Shown here piece by piece: positions 6,963-13,427 of a DNA stretch of 15,622 nt (position 1 is the stretch's first letter; every line of letters starts with the position of its first letter). Made by a program: the position numbers and the translations under genes. Below the pieces are notes generated by a model. That model made no database searches and was not told the DNA's origin. It saw nothing but the letters and a program-made list of their open reading frames with translations. Source of the stretch: Chloroflexota bacterium. Its GTDB lineage: Bacteria > Chloroflexota > Limnocylindria > Limnocylindrales > CSP1-4. Where the stretch lies: NCBI GenBank assembly GCA_025355255.1, contig JANYAA010000484.1:1-15622 (forward strand). The letters run 5' to 3'.

Positions 6963-8753
6963 TCACTCGGCGGAGATCAGGTACCGGTAGTGCGGCTGGC
7001 CGCCGTGGACCACCTCGACATCGGCGCCCGGCGCCAGCTCGCGGATGGCGAGGACCAGCCGCTCCGCCTCGTCGAGCGTGGCGTCCATGCCGTAGTACAC
7101 GGTGAGAAGGCCAAAGCCGCCGTCAAGCTTGGCAAGTCCGGCCAGCACCGCCCGCTGCGGATCGCCGTCCACGGCCAGCAGCCCGTCATCCGGGTCCAGC
7201 ACGATGGTCTGGCCCTTCTTGACCTTCTTGCCGGTCACGGTGGCGTCGCGCACGGCCTCGGTGACCTGCATCGTCTGGAGCGCGCGGCCGGCCTCGGTCA
7301 TCCGCTTAGCGTTGGTGGCGGCGTCCTTGGTGCGGTCCAGCTCGAAGAGCGCGGCGACCCCCTCCGCGCAGTTGCGCGTGGGCACCACGTGGACCACGCG
7401 ATCCGTCATGGAGGCCACCTGCTTGGCCGCGAGCACCACGTTGGGGTTGTTGGGCAGGATCAGCAGCTCATCGGCGAGCGTGGCGCGGACCGCCTCGAGC
7501 AGCTCGCCCGTGGAAGGGTTGGCGCTCTGCCCGCCGCGAACCACGCGGAAGGCGCCGTACTCGCGGAACGGGGCGGCCATGTCTGTCAGAACGGCGGCCA
7601 AACCGTCTGACGGCGCCACCGCGACCACGCCCAGCGGGAGCCTGGTGACTTCGGCTGCGGGCGCCAGAGCCGCGGCCGAGACCGCGACGGCTTGCGCGAT
7701 GACCGATGCGACGGGCTTGGCGGATGTCGATGCCGACGACGAAGCCGTCGGGAACGACGGGACCGCGGGTGCGGCCTCGCCCACGAAGGCCGCCGCCTTC
7801 GCCTCGCGGACTTCGGTCGCCTGCCCGTCAAGGTTCTCGATGGTAATCCGCGACAGCGCGCCAATCGACAACCCGTACGCGATCACGGCGTCCGGCCGGT
7901 CATTGTGGACGTGCACCTTGACGAGCGTGGGGTCCCCGGCAACCAGCACCGAGTCGCCGATGGACTCGAAGTGCGTCTGGATGGCCGGGATGTCCAGCGG
8001 GTGGCCCTCGCGCGCCCGGACCAGGTACACCGTCTCGTAGCCGTAGGCGGTCTCCTCAACGGCGGACACCGCTTCGCGCGTGGGGGCGCGCCCCGCGGGC
8101 GCCGTTCCGGTGGCTGAGTTGACCGGCCGGCCGCGCGTCGCCTCCAGGGCGCCTTGGAACAGCCGGAACAGGCCCTGCCCGCCGGAGTCCACAACGTGGG
8201 CCTCGCGCAGGACCGGCAGGAGCGACGGCGTCTTGGCAACCGCCTTCTCGGCCGCGTCAACGGTGACGGACAGGACGTATTCGGCATCGTTGTCGCGCTC
8301 GGCCGCGGCAATCGCGGCGGCAGAGGCTTCGCGGATGACCGTGAGGATGGTGCCTTCGACAGGTTTGGCCACCGCCTTGTAGGCGTTGCGCGAGCCCGCA
8401 TCGAGCGCATGGGCGAGGTCCAGCCCGTTGAAGCGGCGCTTGCCGGCGAGGCCGTGGGCGATGCCCGCGAGGATCTGGCTGGTAATGACGCCGGAGTTGC
8501 CGCGGGCGCCCATGAGCGCGCCGTAGCTGGCGGCATGCGCCACGGCGGACGCATCAACGTCCGGATTGGAGCCCACACGGTCTGCCTCCTCCAGCGCCGC
8601 ACGCACGGTGGCCAGCATGTTGGTGCCGGTGTCGCCGTCCGGGACAGGGAAGACGTTGAGCGCGTTGATCTCCTCAACGTGGGCCTCAAGGTTGGCGACG
8701 GCGCTTCGGAAGGCAGCGAGGAACCCGGCGCCGGATCGCGAGCGGCGCGCCAT
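6963..8753 (-). CDS. fakA: Fatty acid kinase catalytic subunit FakA (YloV/DAK2 family)
   Basis: FakA phosphorylates fatty acids presented by a DegV-family FakB protein, giving acyl-phosphate. The 596-residue product has an N-terminal DhaL-like kinase domain with PVPDGDTGTNM (Mg-ATP aspartates at 39-41) and MGARGNSGV (81-89). The middle domain contains YGYETVYLV and VKVHVHNDRPD, and the C-terminal DegV-like domain contains LPNNPNVVLAAKQV and DGLLAVDG. An Ala/Ser-rich linker separates the last two. The ATG at 8753 overlaps the asp23 stop as TGATG. An open frame extends upstream to 9227, but there it is only the shadow of asp23. No fakB is visible in the window; plsX lies five kilobases downstream in the same run. 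Confidence 0.88.
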   Translation of the reverse strand: MARRSRSGAGFLAAFRSAVANLEAHVEEINALNVFPVPDGDTGTNMLATVRAALEEADRVGSNPDVDASAVAHAASYGALMGARGNSGVITSQILAGIAHGLAGKRRFNGLDLAHALDAGSRNAYKAVAKPVEGTILTVIREASAAAIAAAERDNDAEYVLSVTVDAAEKAVAKTPSLLPVLREAHVVDSGGQGLFRLFQGALEATRGRPVNSATGTAPAGRAPTREAVSAVEETAYGYETVYLVRAREGHPLDIPAIQTHFESIGDSVLVAGDPTLVKVHVHNDRPDAVIAYGLSIGALSRITIENLDGQATEVREAKAAAFVGEAAPAVPSFPTASSSASTSAKPVASVIAQAVAVSAAALAPAAEVTRLPLGVVAVAPSDGLAAVLTDMAAPFREYGAFRVVRGGQSANPSTGELLEAVRATLADELLILPNNPNVVLAAKQVASMTDRVVHVVPTRNCAEGVAALFELDRTKDAATNAKRMTEAGRALQTMQVTEAVRDATVTGKKVKKGQTIVLDPDDGLLAVDGDPQRAVLAGLAKLDGGFGLLTVYYGMDATLDEAERLVLAIRELAPGADVEVVHGGQPHYRYLISAE

Positions 8754-9175
8754 CAGGCGACGTCCGTCCCGCTGGCGGCCAGCGCGTTGGTGTCGGGTTG
8801 GTCTGCCTGGGGCTGCGGCGCGGCTGCCGGGGCAATCCCGTGCTCGTGGCGGAGGCGGCCGATGCGGATGGAGATCGAGTCGGGCTCGCGGGTCAACGCG
8901 TTCTTCAAGGTGTAGCGGACGGCCGCCTCCACTTGGCGCGCCACCTCGGCCACGGGCAGCCCGTACGCCACGGTGAGGTTGAGCTCGATGTCGAACGTGT
9001 CGCCCAGGCGCAGCTTCAGCCCGGGATGGGCGAGGCCGATCCGGCCGAGGATTCGCCCGGCCGCACGACCGCCGGCAAACCCCGACACGCCGTACACCGA
9101 CAGCACGGCCGAGCGCACAAGGTCGCGCAGCGCACGCTTTGTGACGAGCGAGCGGCCGGTGGGCTGGGCGGTCAC
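8753..9175 (-). CDS. Asp23/Gls24-family envelope stress protein (YloU type)
   Basis: The 140-residue product has the Asp23/Gls24 core: a helix with LVRSAVLSVYGVSGFAGG, a strand DIELNLTVAYGLPVAEVARQV, and a helix VEAAVRYTLKNAL followed by a final strand. This fits the YloU-type proteins encoded just before fakA/yloV in Firmicutes. The C-terminal ~30 residues are an Ala/Pro-rich disordered tail. The start is GTG at 9175 with GAGGAGG about 11 bases upstream. It is the first gene of the long minus-strand run and is divergent from rpmB. Its stop overlaps the fakA ATG, so the two are probably coupled. The cellular function of the family is only loosely defined (membrane/envelope homeostasis). Confidence 0.87.
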   Translation of the reverse strand: MTAQPTGRSLVTKRALRDLVRSAVLSVYGVSGFAGGRAAGRILGRIGLAHPGLKLRLGDTFDIELNLTVAYGLPVAEVARQVEAAVRYTLKNALTREPDSISIRIGRLRHEHGIAPAAAPQPQADQPDTNALAASGTDVA

Positions 9176-9335
9176 GCGGGTCTGGACCTCCTCGCGGGCC
9201 GCGGTCCCTTAGGCTGGGCCGCGACAATTCCCCCGGCGGCGAGCCGGAAGTGGTGTGCTACGATACCACCCCGTTCGCGCCGGACTGCTCCTGCGCGGCC
9301 TCGTTCCTGCACCAAACCGAGGATCTGACAGCACC
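9176..9335. promoter_or_regulatory. Divergent promoter region between asp23 and rpmB
   Basis: This 160-base stretch separates two genes read in opposite directions, so it must carry at least one promoter for each. For rpmB the best candidate is an extended -10, TGCTACGAT (TACGAT at 9259-9264), about 70 bases before the ATG. No good -35 is visible, as expected for an extended -10 type. The same bases read GTATCGTAG on the minus strand and could also serve the opposite direction, but that is weak. The assignment comes only from gene layout and base pattern. Confidence 0.45.
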
Positions 9336-9533
9336 ATGTCACGAGCATGCGCCCTCTGCGGCAAGGTCTCGATGGGCGGCTTCAACCCGCAGTCGTCGGG
9401 CATGAACCGCGTTCGCGCCCATCGGCGCTATCAGCCCAACCTCCAGCTCACGACGCTCGCGAAGAAGGGCAACCCTGAGAAGGTTCTTGCCTGCACGCGC
9501 TGCCGCCGGACGCTGACCAAGACCGTCCGCTAG
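9336..9533 (+). CDS. rpmB: 50S ribosomal protein L28, zinc-binding type
   Basis: The 65-residue product begins MSRACALCGKVSMGGFNPQ, then has the basic block RVRAHRRYQPNLQ, and ends ACTRCRRTLTKTVR. The CALC and CTRC pairs mark the Cys-containing, zinc-binding form of L28. I chose the ATG at 9336, which has GAGGA about 12 bases upstream. An upstream ATG at 9255 lies in the promoter and gives a non-conserved extension. rpmB facing away from asp23-fakA is the same arrangement as in B. subtilis. It is the only gene of its transcription unit. Confidence 0.95.
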   Translation: MSRACALCGKVSMGGFNPQSSGMNRVRAHRRYQPNLQLTTLAKKGNPEKVLACTRCRRTLTKTVR

Positions 9534-9558
9534 TCCGCTAGCCCCCGCGTCTCACGCG

Positions 9559-9592
9559 AGCCGGTCGCCCAGGCGGCCGGCTTCTTCGTGTC
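9559..9592 (+). terminator. Intrinsic terminator after rpmB
   Basis: A 10-bp stem (9559-9568 with 9573-9582, one G-U pair) closes a four-base loop CCAG and is followed by a T-rich run TCTTCGTGTCT. It lies 26 bases after the rpmB stop, which is the right place for rho-independent termination. A smaller CGCGT/ACGCG hairpin just upstream (about 9546-9558) may add to it. The T-tract is imperfect. Confidence 0.65.
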
Positions 9593-9660
9593 TGGCGCAT
9601 CGTTGGGCGCCGTGGTGCGCTGCGGCTGGTTGGCTCGCCGTGCCGGCCGCTCCTCCATAT

Positions 9661-9677
9661 ACCGCCCGGAGCGGTGT
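9661..9677. repeat. Palindromic repeat, copy 1
   Basis: ACCGCCCGGAGCGGTGT. The arms ACCGC/GCGGT pair around a short GC centre. On the minus strand it reads ACACCGCTCCGGGCGGT, which fits the consensus AYACCGCYCYGGGYGGT shared with the two copies to its right. Confidence 0.6.
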
Positions 9678-9720
9678 TAGCCACTTCCCAATCACCGCCC
9701 CACGCTCGCGCTCAGCCCGT

Positions 9721-9739
9721 GTACCACCCGGGGCGGTGT
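9721..9739. repeat. Palindromic repeat, copy 2
   Basis: Core TACCACCCGGGGCGGTGT (9722-9739), with arms ACCRCCC/GGGCGGT. The minus-strand reading ACACCGCCCCGGGTGGT differs from copy 1 at two positions. A further half-site, ACCGCCC, sits between copies 1 and 2 at 9694-9700. Confidence 0.6.
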
Positions 9740-9758
9740 AGAAGCCCGATCTGCGCCT

Positions 9759-9778
9759 TACCACCACCCAGGGCGGTA
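9759..9778. repeat. Palindromic repeat, copy 3
   Basis: ACCACCC-A-GGGCGGT (9763-9777) lies within TACCACCACCCAGGGCGGTA. The minus-strand reading ATACCGCCCTGGGTGGT differs from copy 2 at two positions. The ACCRCCC arms begin at 9661, 9694 (half-site), 9723 and 9763, so the spacing is irregular (33, 29 and 40 bases). Confidence 0.6.
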
Positions 9779-9946
9779 TCTGCGCCGGCGATTCCGAACC
9801 GCGTCGGATGTCGCCGCTCCTGTCGCTGTTGGGCGCCGCGCCATCGGCCTCGCCATCCGGCGTCGGCTTTGGGCGTCGCCATTGCGCCATCCACTTGTTC
9901 GGGCGTGGACCGGCCTCGGGTACTCTTCGCTCGAGGAGCTGACCGC

Positions 9947-10255
9947 ATGAGCCCGTTCATCGATGATCATCGCGCCGCACTTGTCGACTTGTGCCGGCGC
10001 TACCGCGTTCGAAGCCTGGCCGTGTTCGGGTCTGCCGCACGCGATGACTTCGACCCGGACCGCAGCGACGTGGATCTGCTCGTGGAGTTCGAGCCCCTTG
10101 CCGGGGACGGCTACGCGGACGCCTACTTCGGCCTACGCGAGGCGCTCGAGGCCCTGTTCGGCCGCGACGTGGACCTGGTTGCGCCCTCCGCGATCCGCAA
10201 CCCCTATATCAAGGCTGACGTGGAGCGCACGAGGACGCTCGTCTATGCCGCGTGA
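9947..10255 (+). CDS. mntA: MntA-type nucleotidyltransferase antitoxin
   Basis: The 102-residue protein is a minimal nucleotidyltransferase of the pol-beta superfamily. The active site is visible as VFGSAARDDF (Gly28-Ser29), DVDLLVEF (Asp41, Asp43) and a third acidic strand DVDLV (Asp74/Asp76). In characterised MntA/HepT systems, MntA neutralises the HEPN toxin by adding AMP to a tyrosine next to its RNase motif. The ATG at 9947 has a GAGGAG 8 bases upstream. The gene overlaps the following HEPN gene by 11 bases, which supports a toxin-antitoxin operon. All three catalytic acidic positions are kept, so it is probably active. The neighbouring housekeeping genes are unrelated in function. Confidence 0.9.
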   Translation: MSPFIDDHRAALVDLCRRYRVRSLAVFGSAARDDFDPDRSDVDLLVEFEPLAGDGYADAYFGLREALEALFGRDVDLVAPSAIRNPYIKADVERTRTLVYAA

Positions 10256-10586
10256 GGCGAAGGCGTACCTCTATGACATGCGTCAGGCGGCGATGCTGAT
10301 TGCGGACTTCACCGCCGGCCTCGACTTCGAGCGGTATGCCGCCAACGCGATGGTGCGCGCTGCAGTAGAGCGCCAGTTCGAGATCATCGGCGAGGCGCTC
10401 AGCCAGTTGGCGAAGCTGGACCCGGAGACTGGTAGCCGGATCAGAGGCCACCGGCGCATTATCGCGTTTCGCAACATCCTGGTTCACGGCTATGCAGGTG
10501 TGGACGACATGCTCGTGTGGGACATGGTTGCCACCCGGCTCGGCGAATTGCTCCGCGACCTCGACCTGCTCCTCGGCGGGGGCTGA
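10245..10586 (+). CDS. hepT: HepT-type HEPN ribonuclease toxin
   Basis: The 113-residue helical protein belongs to the HepT (DUF86) HEPN family. The RNase motif RNILVHGY (Arg76, His81, Tyr83) is the RX4HXY signature, in which Arg and His are catalytic and the Tyr is the site AMPylated by MntA in studied homologues. Upstream helices show the family pattern (YLYDMRQAA; VRAAVERQFEIIGEALSQL; RRIIAFRNIL). The ATG at 10245 lies inside the end of mntA, so translation is coupled. The motif is intact and length is normal, suggesting a working toxin. Substrate specificity (mRNA or tRNA) cannot be told from the sequence. Confidence 0.9.
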   Translation: MPREAKAYLYDMRQAAMLIADFTAGLDFERYAANAMVRAAVERQFEIIGEALSQLAKLDPETGSRIRGHRRIIAFRNILVHGYAGVDDMLVWDMVATRLGELLRDLDLLLGGG

Positions 10587-10750
10587 CATCACCCGGCTTG
10601 CCTGAGTCTCGACGGGGAACGCGGGTCGCCCGGAATCTGTCTGATCGTGAAGCCACGCCCTGAGAGGATTGGGGACCGGTGACGTGCGCTCGGGTCGCAA
10701 TGCGTGAATTCGCCCGCGGAGACCGTGCCTCGGCGGCAAAGTTGAGACGG
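10587..10750. other. Intergenic region between convergent hepT and SHOCT genes
   Basis: This 164-base stretch separates genes that end toward each other. The only structure I see is a weak inverted repeat, GACCGT (10721-10726) with ACGGTC (10747-10752), whose 20-base loop is long and lacks a T-tract. I do not call a terminator or any gene here. Confidence 0.4.
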
Positions 10751-10960
10751 TCAGCCCCCGATCGCGCGTCGGGCTGCTTGGTACTCGTCGAGCGTGATTT
10801 CCCCGCGAGCCAGACACTCGTGGAGGATGCGTCGCGCACTTCCTGTCTGGCTCGTCCGGGCAAAGCGGACGGCCGCCCAGATCAGGAAGACGGGCACCAG
10901 AACAATCAGCGCGATGATCAGAACGAGGATCAGTTCGCCAGGCCCGATGCTGAATGGCAT
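10751..10960 (-). CDS. Small membrane protein with a C-terminal SHOCT domain
   Basis: The 69-residue product has one hydrophobic N-terminal helix (about 9-31, ELILVLIIALIVLVPVFLIW) and a C-terminal SHOCT motif (ILHECLARGEITLDEYQAAR). SHOCT (short C-terminal) domains are found at the ends of many small membrane or secreted proteins and are thought to mediate oligomerisation; no enzyme activity is expected. The ATG at 10960 has a GGAGGGG-type ribosome site about 6 bases upstream. It lies 18 bases after the dtd stop on the same strand, so it is probably the last gene of the rlmN-rpe-dtd unit. Confidence 0.75.
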   Translation of the reverse strand: MPFSIGPGELILVLIIALIVLVPVFLIWAAVRFARTSQTGSARRILHECLARGEITLDEYQAARRAIGG

Positions 10961-10978
10961 GTCCCCTCCTTCGTGACC

Positions 10979-11425
10979 TTAGCGGTCCGCTGTGTCAAGC
11001 CAGATCGTGAACGGGCCGTCGTTGATAAGTTCGACGGCCATCTCGGCGCCGAACTCGCCCAGGCCCACACGGACGCCCTGGGCCTCGATGCCCTCCGCGA
11101 CGCGCATCCACAGGCCAGCGGCAAGGTCCGGCGGAGCCGCATCGGTGAAGCCAGGCCGGCGACCGCGGCGCGTGTCGGCGTAGAGCGTGAACTGGGAGAC
11201 CACCAGTGCCTCGCCGCCGATGTCCAGCAGCGAGCGGTTTGTCCGCCCGTCGGCGTCCTCAAAGATGCGCAGTTCGCAGATCCGCTTGGCCAGCGCATCG
11301 GCCGTCGAAACGTCATCGCCGTGGCCAACGCCCAGCAGCACCAGCAGGCCGTGGCCGATAGAGCCCGTAAGGCGGTCGCCCACGCGCACTTCCGCGCGCG
11401 AAACCCGCTGAAGGAGCGCGCGCAT
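10979..11425 (-). CDS. dtd: D-aminoacyl-tRNA deacylase
   Basis: DTD hydrolyses D-aminoacyl-tRNA (and glycine mischarged on tRNA-Ala), protecting translation quality. The 148-residue product has the standard length. It begins MRALLQRVSRAEVRVG and contains LLDIGGEALVVSQFTLYAD (SQFTLYA at 77-83), the TRRGRRPGFTDAA block, and the C-terminal NDGPFTIWLDT with the Gly-cisPro pair (137-138) that excludes L-amino acids. The ATG at 11425 overlaps the rpe stop as TGATG. The dtd-rpe pairing has no obvious metabolic logic and is probably a growth-linked housekeeping unit. Confidence 0.96.
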   Translation of the reverse strand: MRALLQRVSRAEVRVGDRLTGSIGHGLLVLLGVGHGDDVSTADALAKRICELRIFEDADGRTNRSLLDIGGEALVVSQFTLYADTRRGRRPGFTDAAPPDLAAGLWMRVAEGIEAQGVRVGLGEFGAEMAVELINDGPFTIWLDTADR

Positions 11426-12129
11426 CAGCCGACGCCCAATGTGGCAGTGCGTGCCGCATCCACCGCGCGGCGGATTGCGAAAACCTCGGCCGCCATGTCG
11501 TCCGCCCGGTAGAGCGCGGAGCCCACGACCACCACATCCGTGCCTCCACGGCCGATGACCTCCGCCATGGCCAACTTAGCGCCGCCGTCCACCTGGACCT
11601 CAAACGCGCCCGACGGAGACAGCCACGCACGTGCGGCAAGCAACTTGGCGTCAGCAACATCCGCCATAAACGATTGGCCGCCGAAGCCAGGCTCCACCGT
11701 CATCACCAGCACGATGTCCAACAGCTCCCGATAGGCAGCAAGCGACGCGAGCGGTGTGCCGGGCTTCACGGACAAACCTGCCAGCCGGCCGGCCTCGCGA
11801 ATTCGCACAAGAGCCGGTGCAATCTGCGGCTCAGCCACCTCCACGTGGAAGGTGATGGAGTCGCACCCCGCATCGAGGAAGCGATCCGACCAGCGCCCAG
11901 GCTCGGCGATCATCAGGTGTGCGTCAAACGGCAGCGCGGTGACGCGGCGGACGGCCTCGATCGTCTTCCAGCCAAACGTCAGGTTGGGGACGAAGTGCCC
12001 GTCCATCACGTCGAGATGGATGCGGTCCACGCCCGCGGCTTCGGCCCGCCGGATCTCGTCGCCGAGCGCCGCAAGATCGCAGTCGAGGATGCTGGCGGCG
12101 ATGAGCGCACCGGCGCGTCGCGAAGCCAT
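11425..12129 (-). CDS. rpe: Ribulose-phosphate 3-epimerase
   Basis: Rpe interconverts ribulose-5-phosphate and xylulose-5-phosphate in the pentose phosphate pathway. The 234-residue TIM-barrel protein carries the metal and catalytic residues in order: HLDVMDGHFVPN (His38, Asp40), FDAHLMI (His71) and VQVDGGA (Asp181). The phosphate-binding loops VEPGFGGQSF (145-154) and VVGSALYRA complete the signature. The ATG at 12129 overlaps the rlmN stop (TGATG), and the 3' end overlaps dtd in the same way. In B. subtilis rpe also lies a few genes after rlmN, with prpC-prkC-rsgA in between; those genes are absent here. Confidence 0.96.
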   Translation of the reverse strand: MASRRAGALIAASILDCDLAALGDEIRRAEAAGVDRIHLDVMDGHFVPNLTFGWKTIEAVRRVTALPFDAHLMIAEPGRWSDRFLDAGCDSITFHVEVAEPQIAPALVRIREAGRLAGLSVKPGTPLASLAAYRELLDIVLVMTVEPGFGGQSFMADVADAKLLAARAWLSPSGAFEVQVDGGAKLAMAEVIGRGGTDVVVVGSALYRADDMAAEVFAIRRAVDAARTATLGVG

Positions 12130-13427
12130 CAGCCGCTCCCCTCCCCTGTCCCGGCCGGCGCCGGCTCGTCGCTGCGCTCACCGCGGAGGGCGGCGGCGCT
12201 CTGGGCGACGATGCGTTCTCGACGCCGCTGCACCACGATGGGCGTGGGCTGGCCCGCGTGTTCGGCCGCAAGCTGGCCGCAGGCGGCGCCAATCTCGGTG
12301 CCCCGGTTGAACCGGATGGTCACAGCAATCCCTGCCGCCCGGACGCGCTCCGCAAAGCGCTCCACCACGGCAATGGGCGTCCCGGTCCAGGGCGTGTGCG
12401 CCACCTGGTTCATCGGGATCAGGTTGACGTGGGCAAGGTCGCCGCGAAGCAGCACAGCCAGCGCATCGGCATCGCCATCGGTGTCGTTGATGCCGTCGAT
12501 CATCGTCATCTCGTAGGTCACGCGGCGCCCGGTTGTCGCGGCGTGCTCGCGGGCGGCGGCCACCACCTCTTCCACGGGCCAACGCCGGTTGAGCGGCACC
12601 AGCACGTCACGCAGCGGATTGCGCGCCGCGTGCAGCGACACGGCCAGCGTGAACTGCGGGCCGAGCGCGGTGAGCCGCCGGATGCCTGGCACCACCCCCG
12701 AGGTGGACACGGTGATGTGGCGCGCGCCGAGGCCGAAGCGGACGGGATCGTTGAGCGCCTCGATGGACGCCAGCACACGGTCAAGGTTGAGCAGCGGCTC
12801 GCCCATCCCCATGAAGACGATGTTGGTGAGGCGCTTGCCGTCGGCGGTGAGGCGGCGCTGCGCGTTTCGGACCTGGTCCAGGATCTCCGCGGTCTCGAGG
12901 TCCCGCTCCATCCCAAGCTCGCCGGTCGCGCAGAAGGGGCAGCCCACGGCGCACCCGGCCTGCGACGAGATGCAAAGCGTGTGTCGCTCGCGATTGGCGC
13001 CGCGGGCGCCTGCGGCGTCGCGGGCCCCCGCGAGGTCGCGGGCCGGGTAGTGCATAAGCACCGACTCGATGAGGAGCCCGTCCGATAGCCGATGCAGCGC
13101 CTTCTCGGTCAAGCCGCCATCTGTGGCGAGGATCTCCGTCTCGGCCATCGTGTCGAGGCGGAATGCCGCGTCGAGCGCCTCGCGGATGGCCGGCGGGAGC
13201 GTGTGGATTTCGGCGAACGTCGTCTGCTTGCCGCGCCACGCTGCGTCCAGCACCTGGCGGGCGCGGAAGGCCGGGTGGCCGTTGGCGGTCATCCACGCCT
13301 CAAGTTCGCCCGGTGCAAGACCGGAGATGCCCGGGCGAGGATCGCGCGGCCTGACGGCGGACGGCGCGGGGCGAAGCCCGAAGAGCGGGACGTTGGCGGG
13401 CTTGGCAGCTGGGTCCTCGGCGGTCAT
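12129..13427 (-). CDS. rlmN: Dual-specificity 23S rRNA/tRNA adenine-C2 methyltransferase RlmN
   Basis: RlmN is a radical-SAM enzyme that methylates C2 of A2503 in 23S rRNA and A37 in some tRNAs. The 432-residue protein has an N-terminal HhH-like region (FRARQVLDAAW...), the iron-sulfur motif CAVGCPFC (Cys159, 163, 166), FMGMGEPLLN (205-214) and VSLHAARNPLRD. The two catalytic cysteines expected from the E. coli enzyme are present at about 152 (TLCISSQ) and 383 (IGAACGQL). The N-terminal ~30 residues and C-terminal ~35 residues are low-complexity tails. A short Ala/Arg/Gly-rich repeat (131-145) sits just before the first catalytic Cys. The ATG at 13427 is the first start in the unit and is divergent from the histidine kinase gene. 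Confidence 0.96.
   Translation of the reverse strand: MTAEDPAAKPANVPLFGLRPAPSAVRPRDPRPGISGLAPGELEAWMTANGHPAFRARQVLDAAWRGKQTTFAEIHTLPPAIREALDAAFRLDTMAETEILATDGGLTEKALHRLSDGLLIESVLMHYPARDLAGARDAAGARGANRERHTLCISSQAGCAVGCPFCATGELGMERDLETAEILDQVRNAQRRLTADGKRLTNIVFMGMGEPLLNLDRVLASIEALNDPVRFGLGARHITVSTSGVVPGIRRLTALGPQFTLAVSLHAARNPLRDVLVPLNRRWPVEEVVAAAREHAATTGRRVTYEMTMIDGINDTDGDADALAVLLRGDLAHVNLIPMNQVAHTPWTGTPIAVVERFAERVRAAGIAVTIRFNRGTEIGAACGQLAAEHAGQPTPIVVQRRRERIVAQSAAALRGERSDEPAPAGTGEGSG

Larger units (their letters stand above)
9534..9946. other. Gene-free stretch between rpmB and mntA
   Basis: About 410 bases without a credible gene. It holds the rpmB terminator at its left end, three GC-rich palindromes in the middle (9661-9777), and the leader of mntA on the right. 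A minus-strand open frame (9552-9890) crosses it. That frame is low-complexity, reads through the palindromes and terminator and has no recognisable domain, so I do not call it a gene. No convincing sigma-70 promoter is visible before mntA. The nearest pair is TTGTTC (9895-9900) with TACTCT (9921-9926), and its 20-base spacing is too long to be confident. Confidence 0.6.

Noticed and set aside
4188..7105. Very long plus-strand open frames (691 and 794 codons) opposite recG and fakA
   Set aside because: They lie antisense to clearly conserved genes, have Ser/Arg/Pro- or Gln/Arg-rich compositions typical of high-GC shadow frames, and show no domain.
8754..9227. N-terminal extension of fakA to 9227
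   Set aside because: The extra frame overlaps the conserved asp23 gene, is Arg/Pro-rich and non-conserved; the DhaL domain begins right after the ATG at 8753.
9661..9778. CRISPR array
   Set aside because: Repeat units are short (about 17 bases), imperfect and irregularly spaced, with only three full copies and no cas genes nearby.
9552..9890. 112-codon minus-strand open frame between rpmB and mntA
   Set aside because: It reads through the rpmB terminator and the palindromes, has low-complexity composition, no recognisable domain and no clear ribosome site.
10721..10752. Bidirectional terminator between hepT and the SHOCT gene
   Set aside because: Only a 6-bp stem with a 20-base loop and no T-rich tail on either strand.
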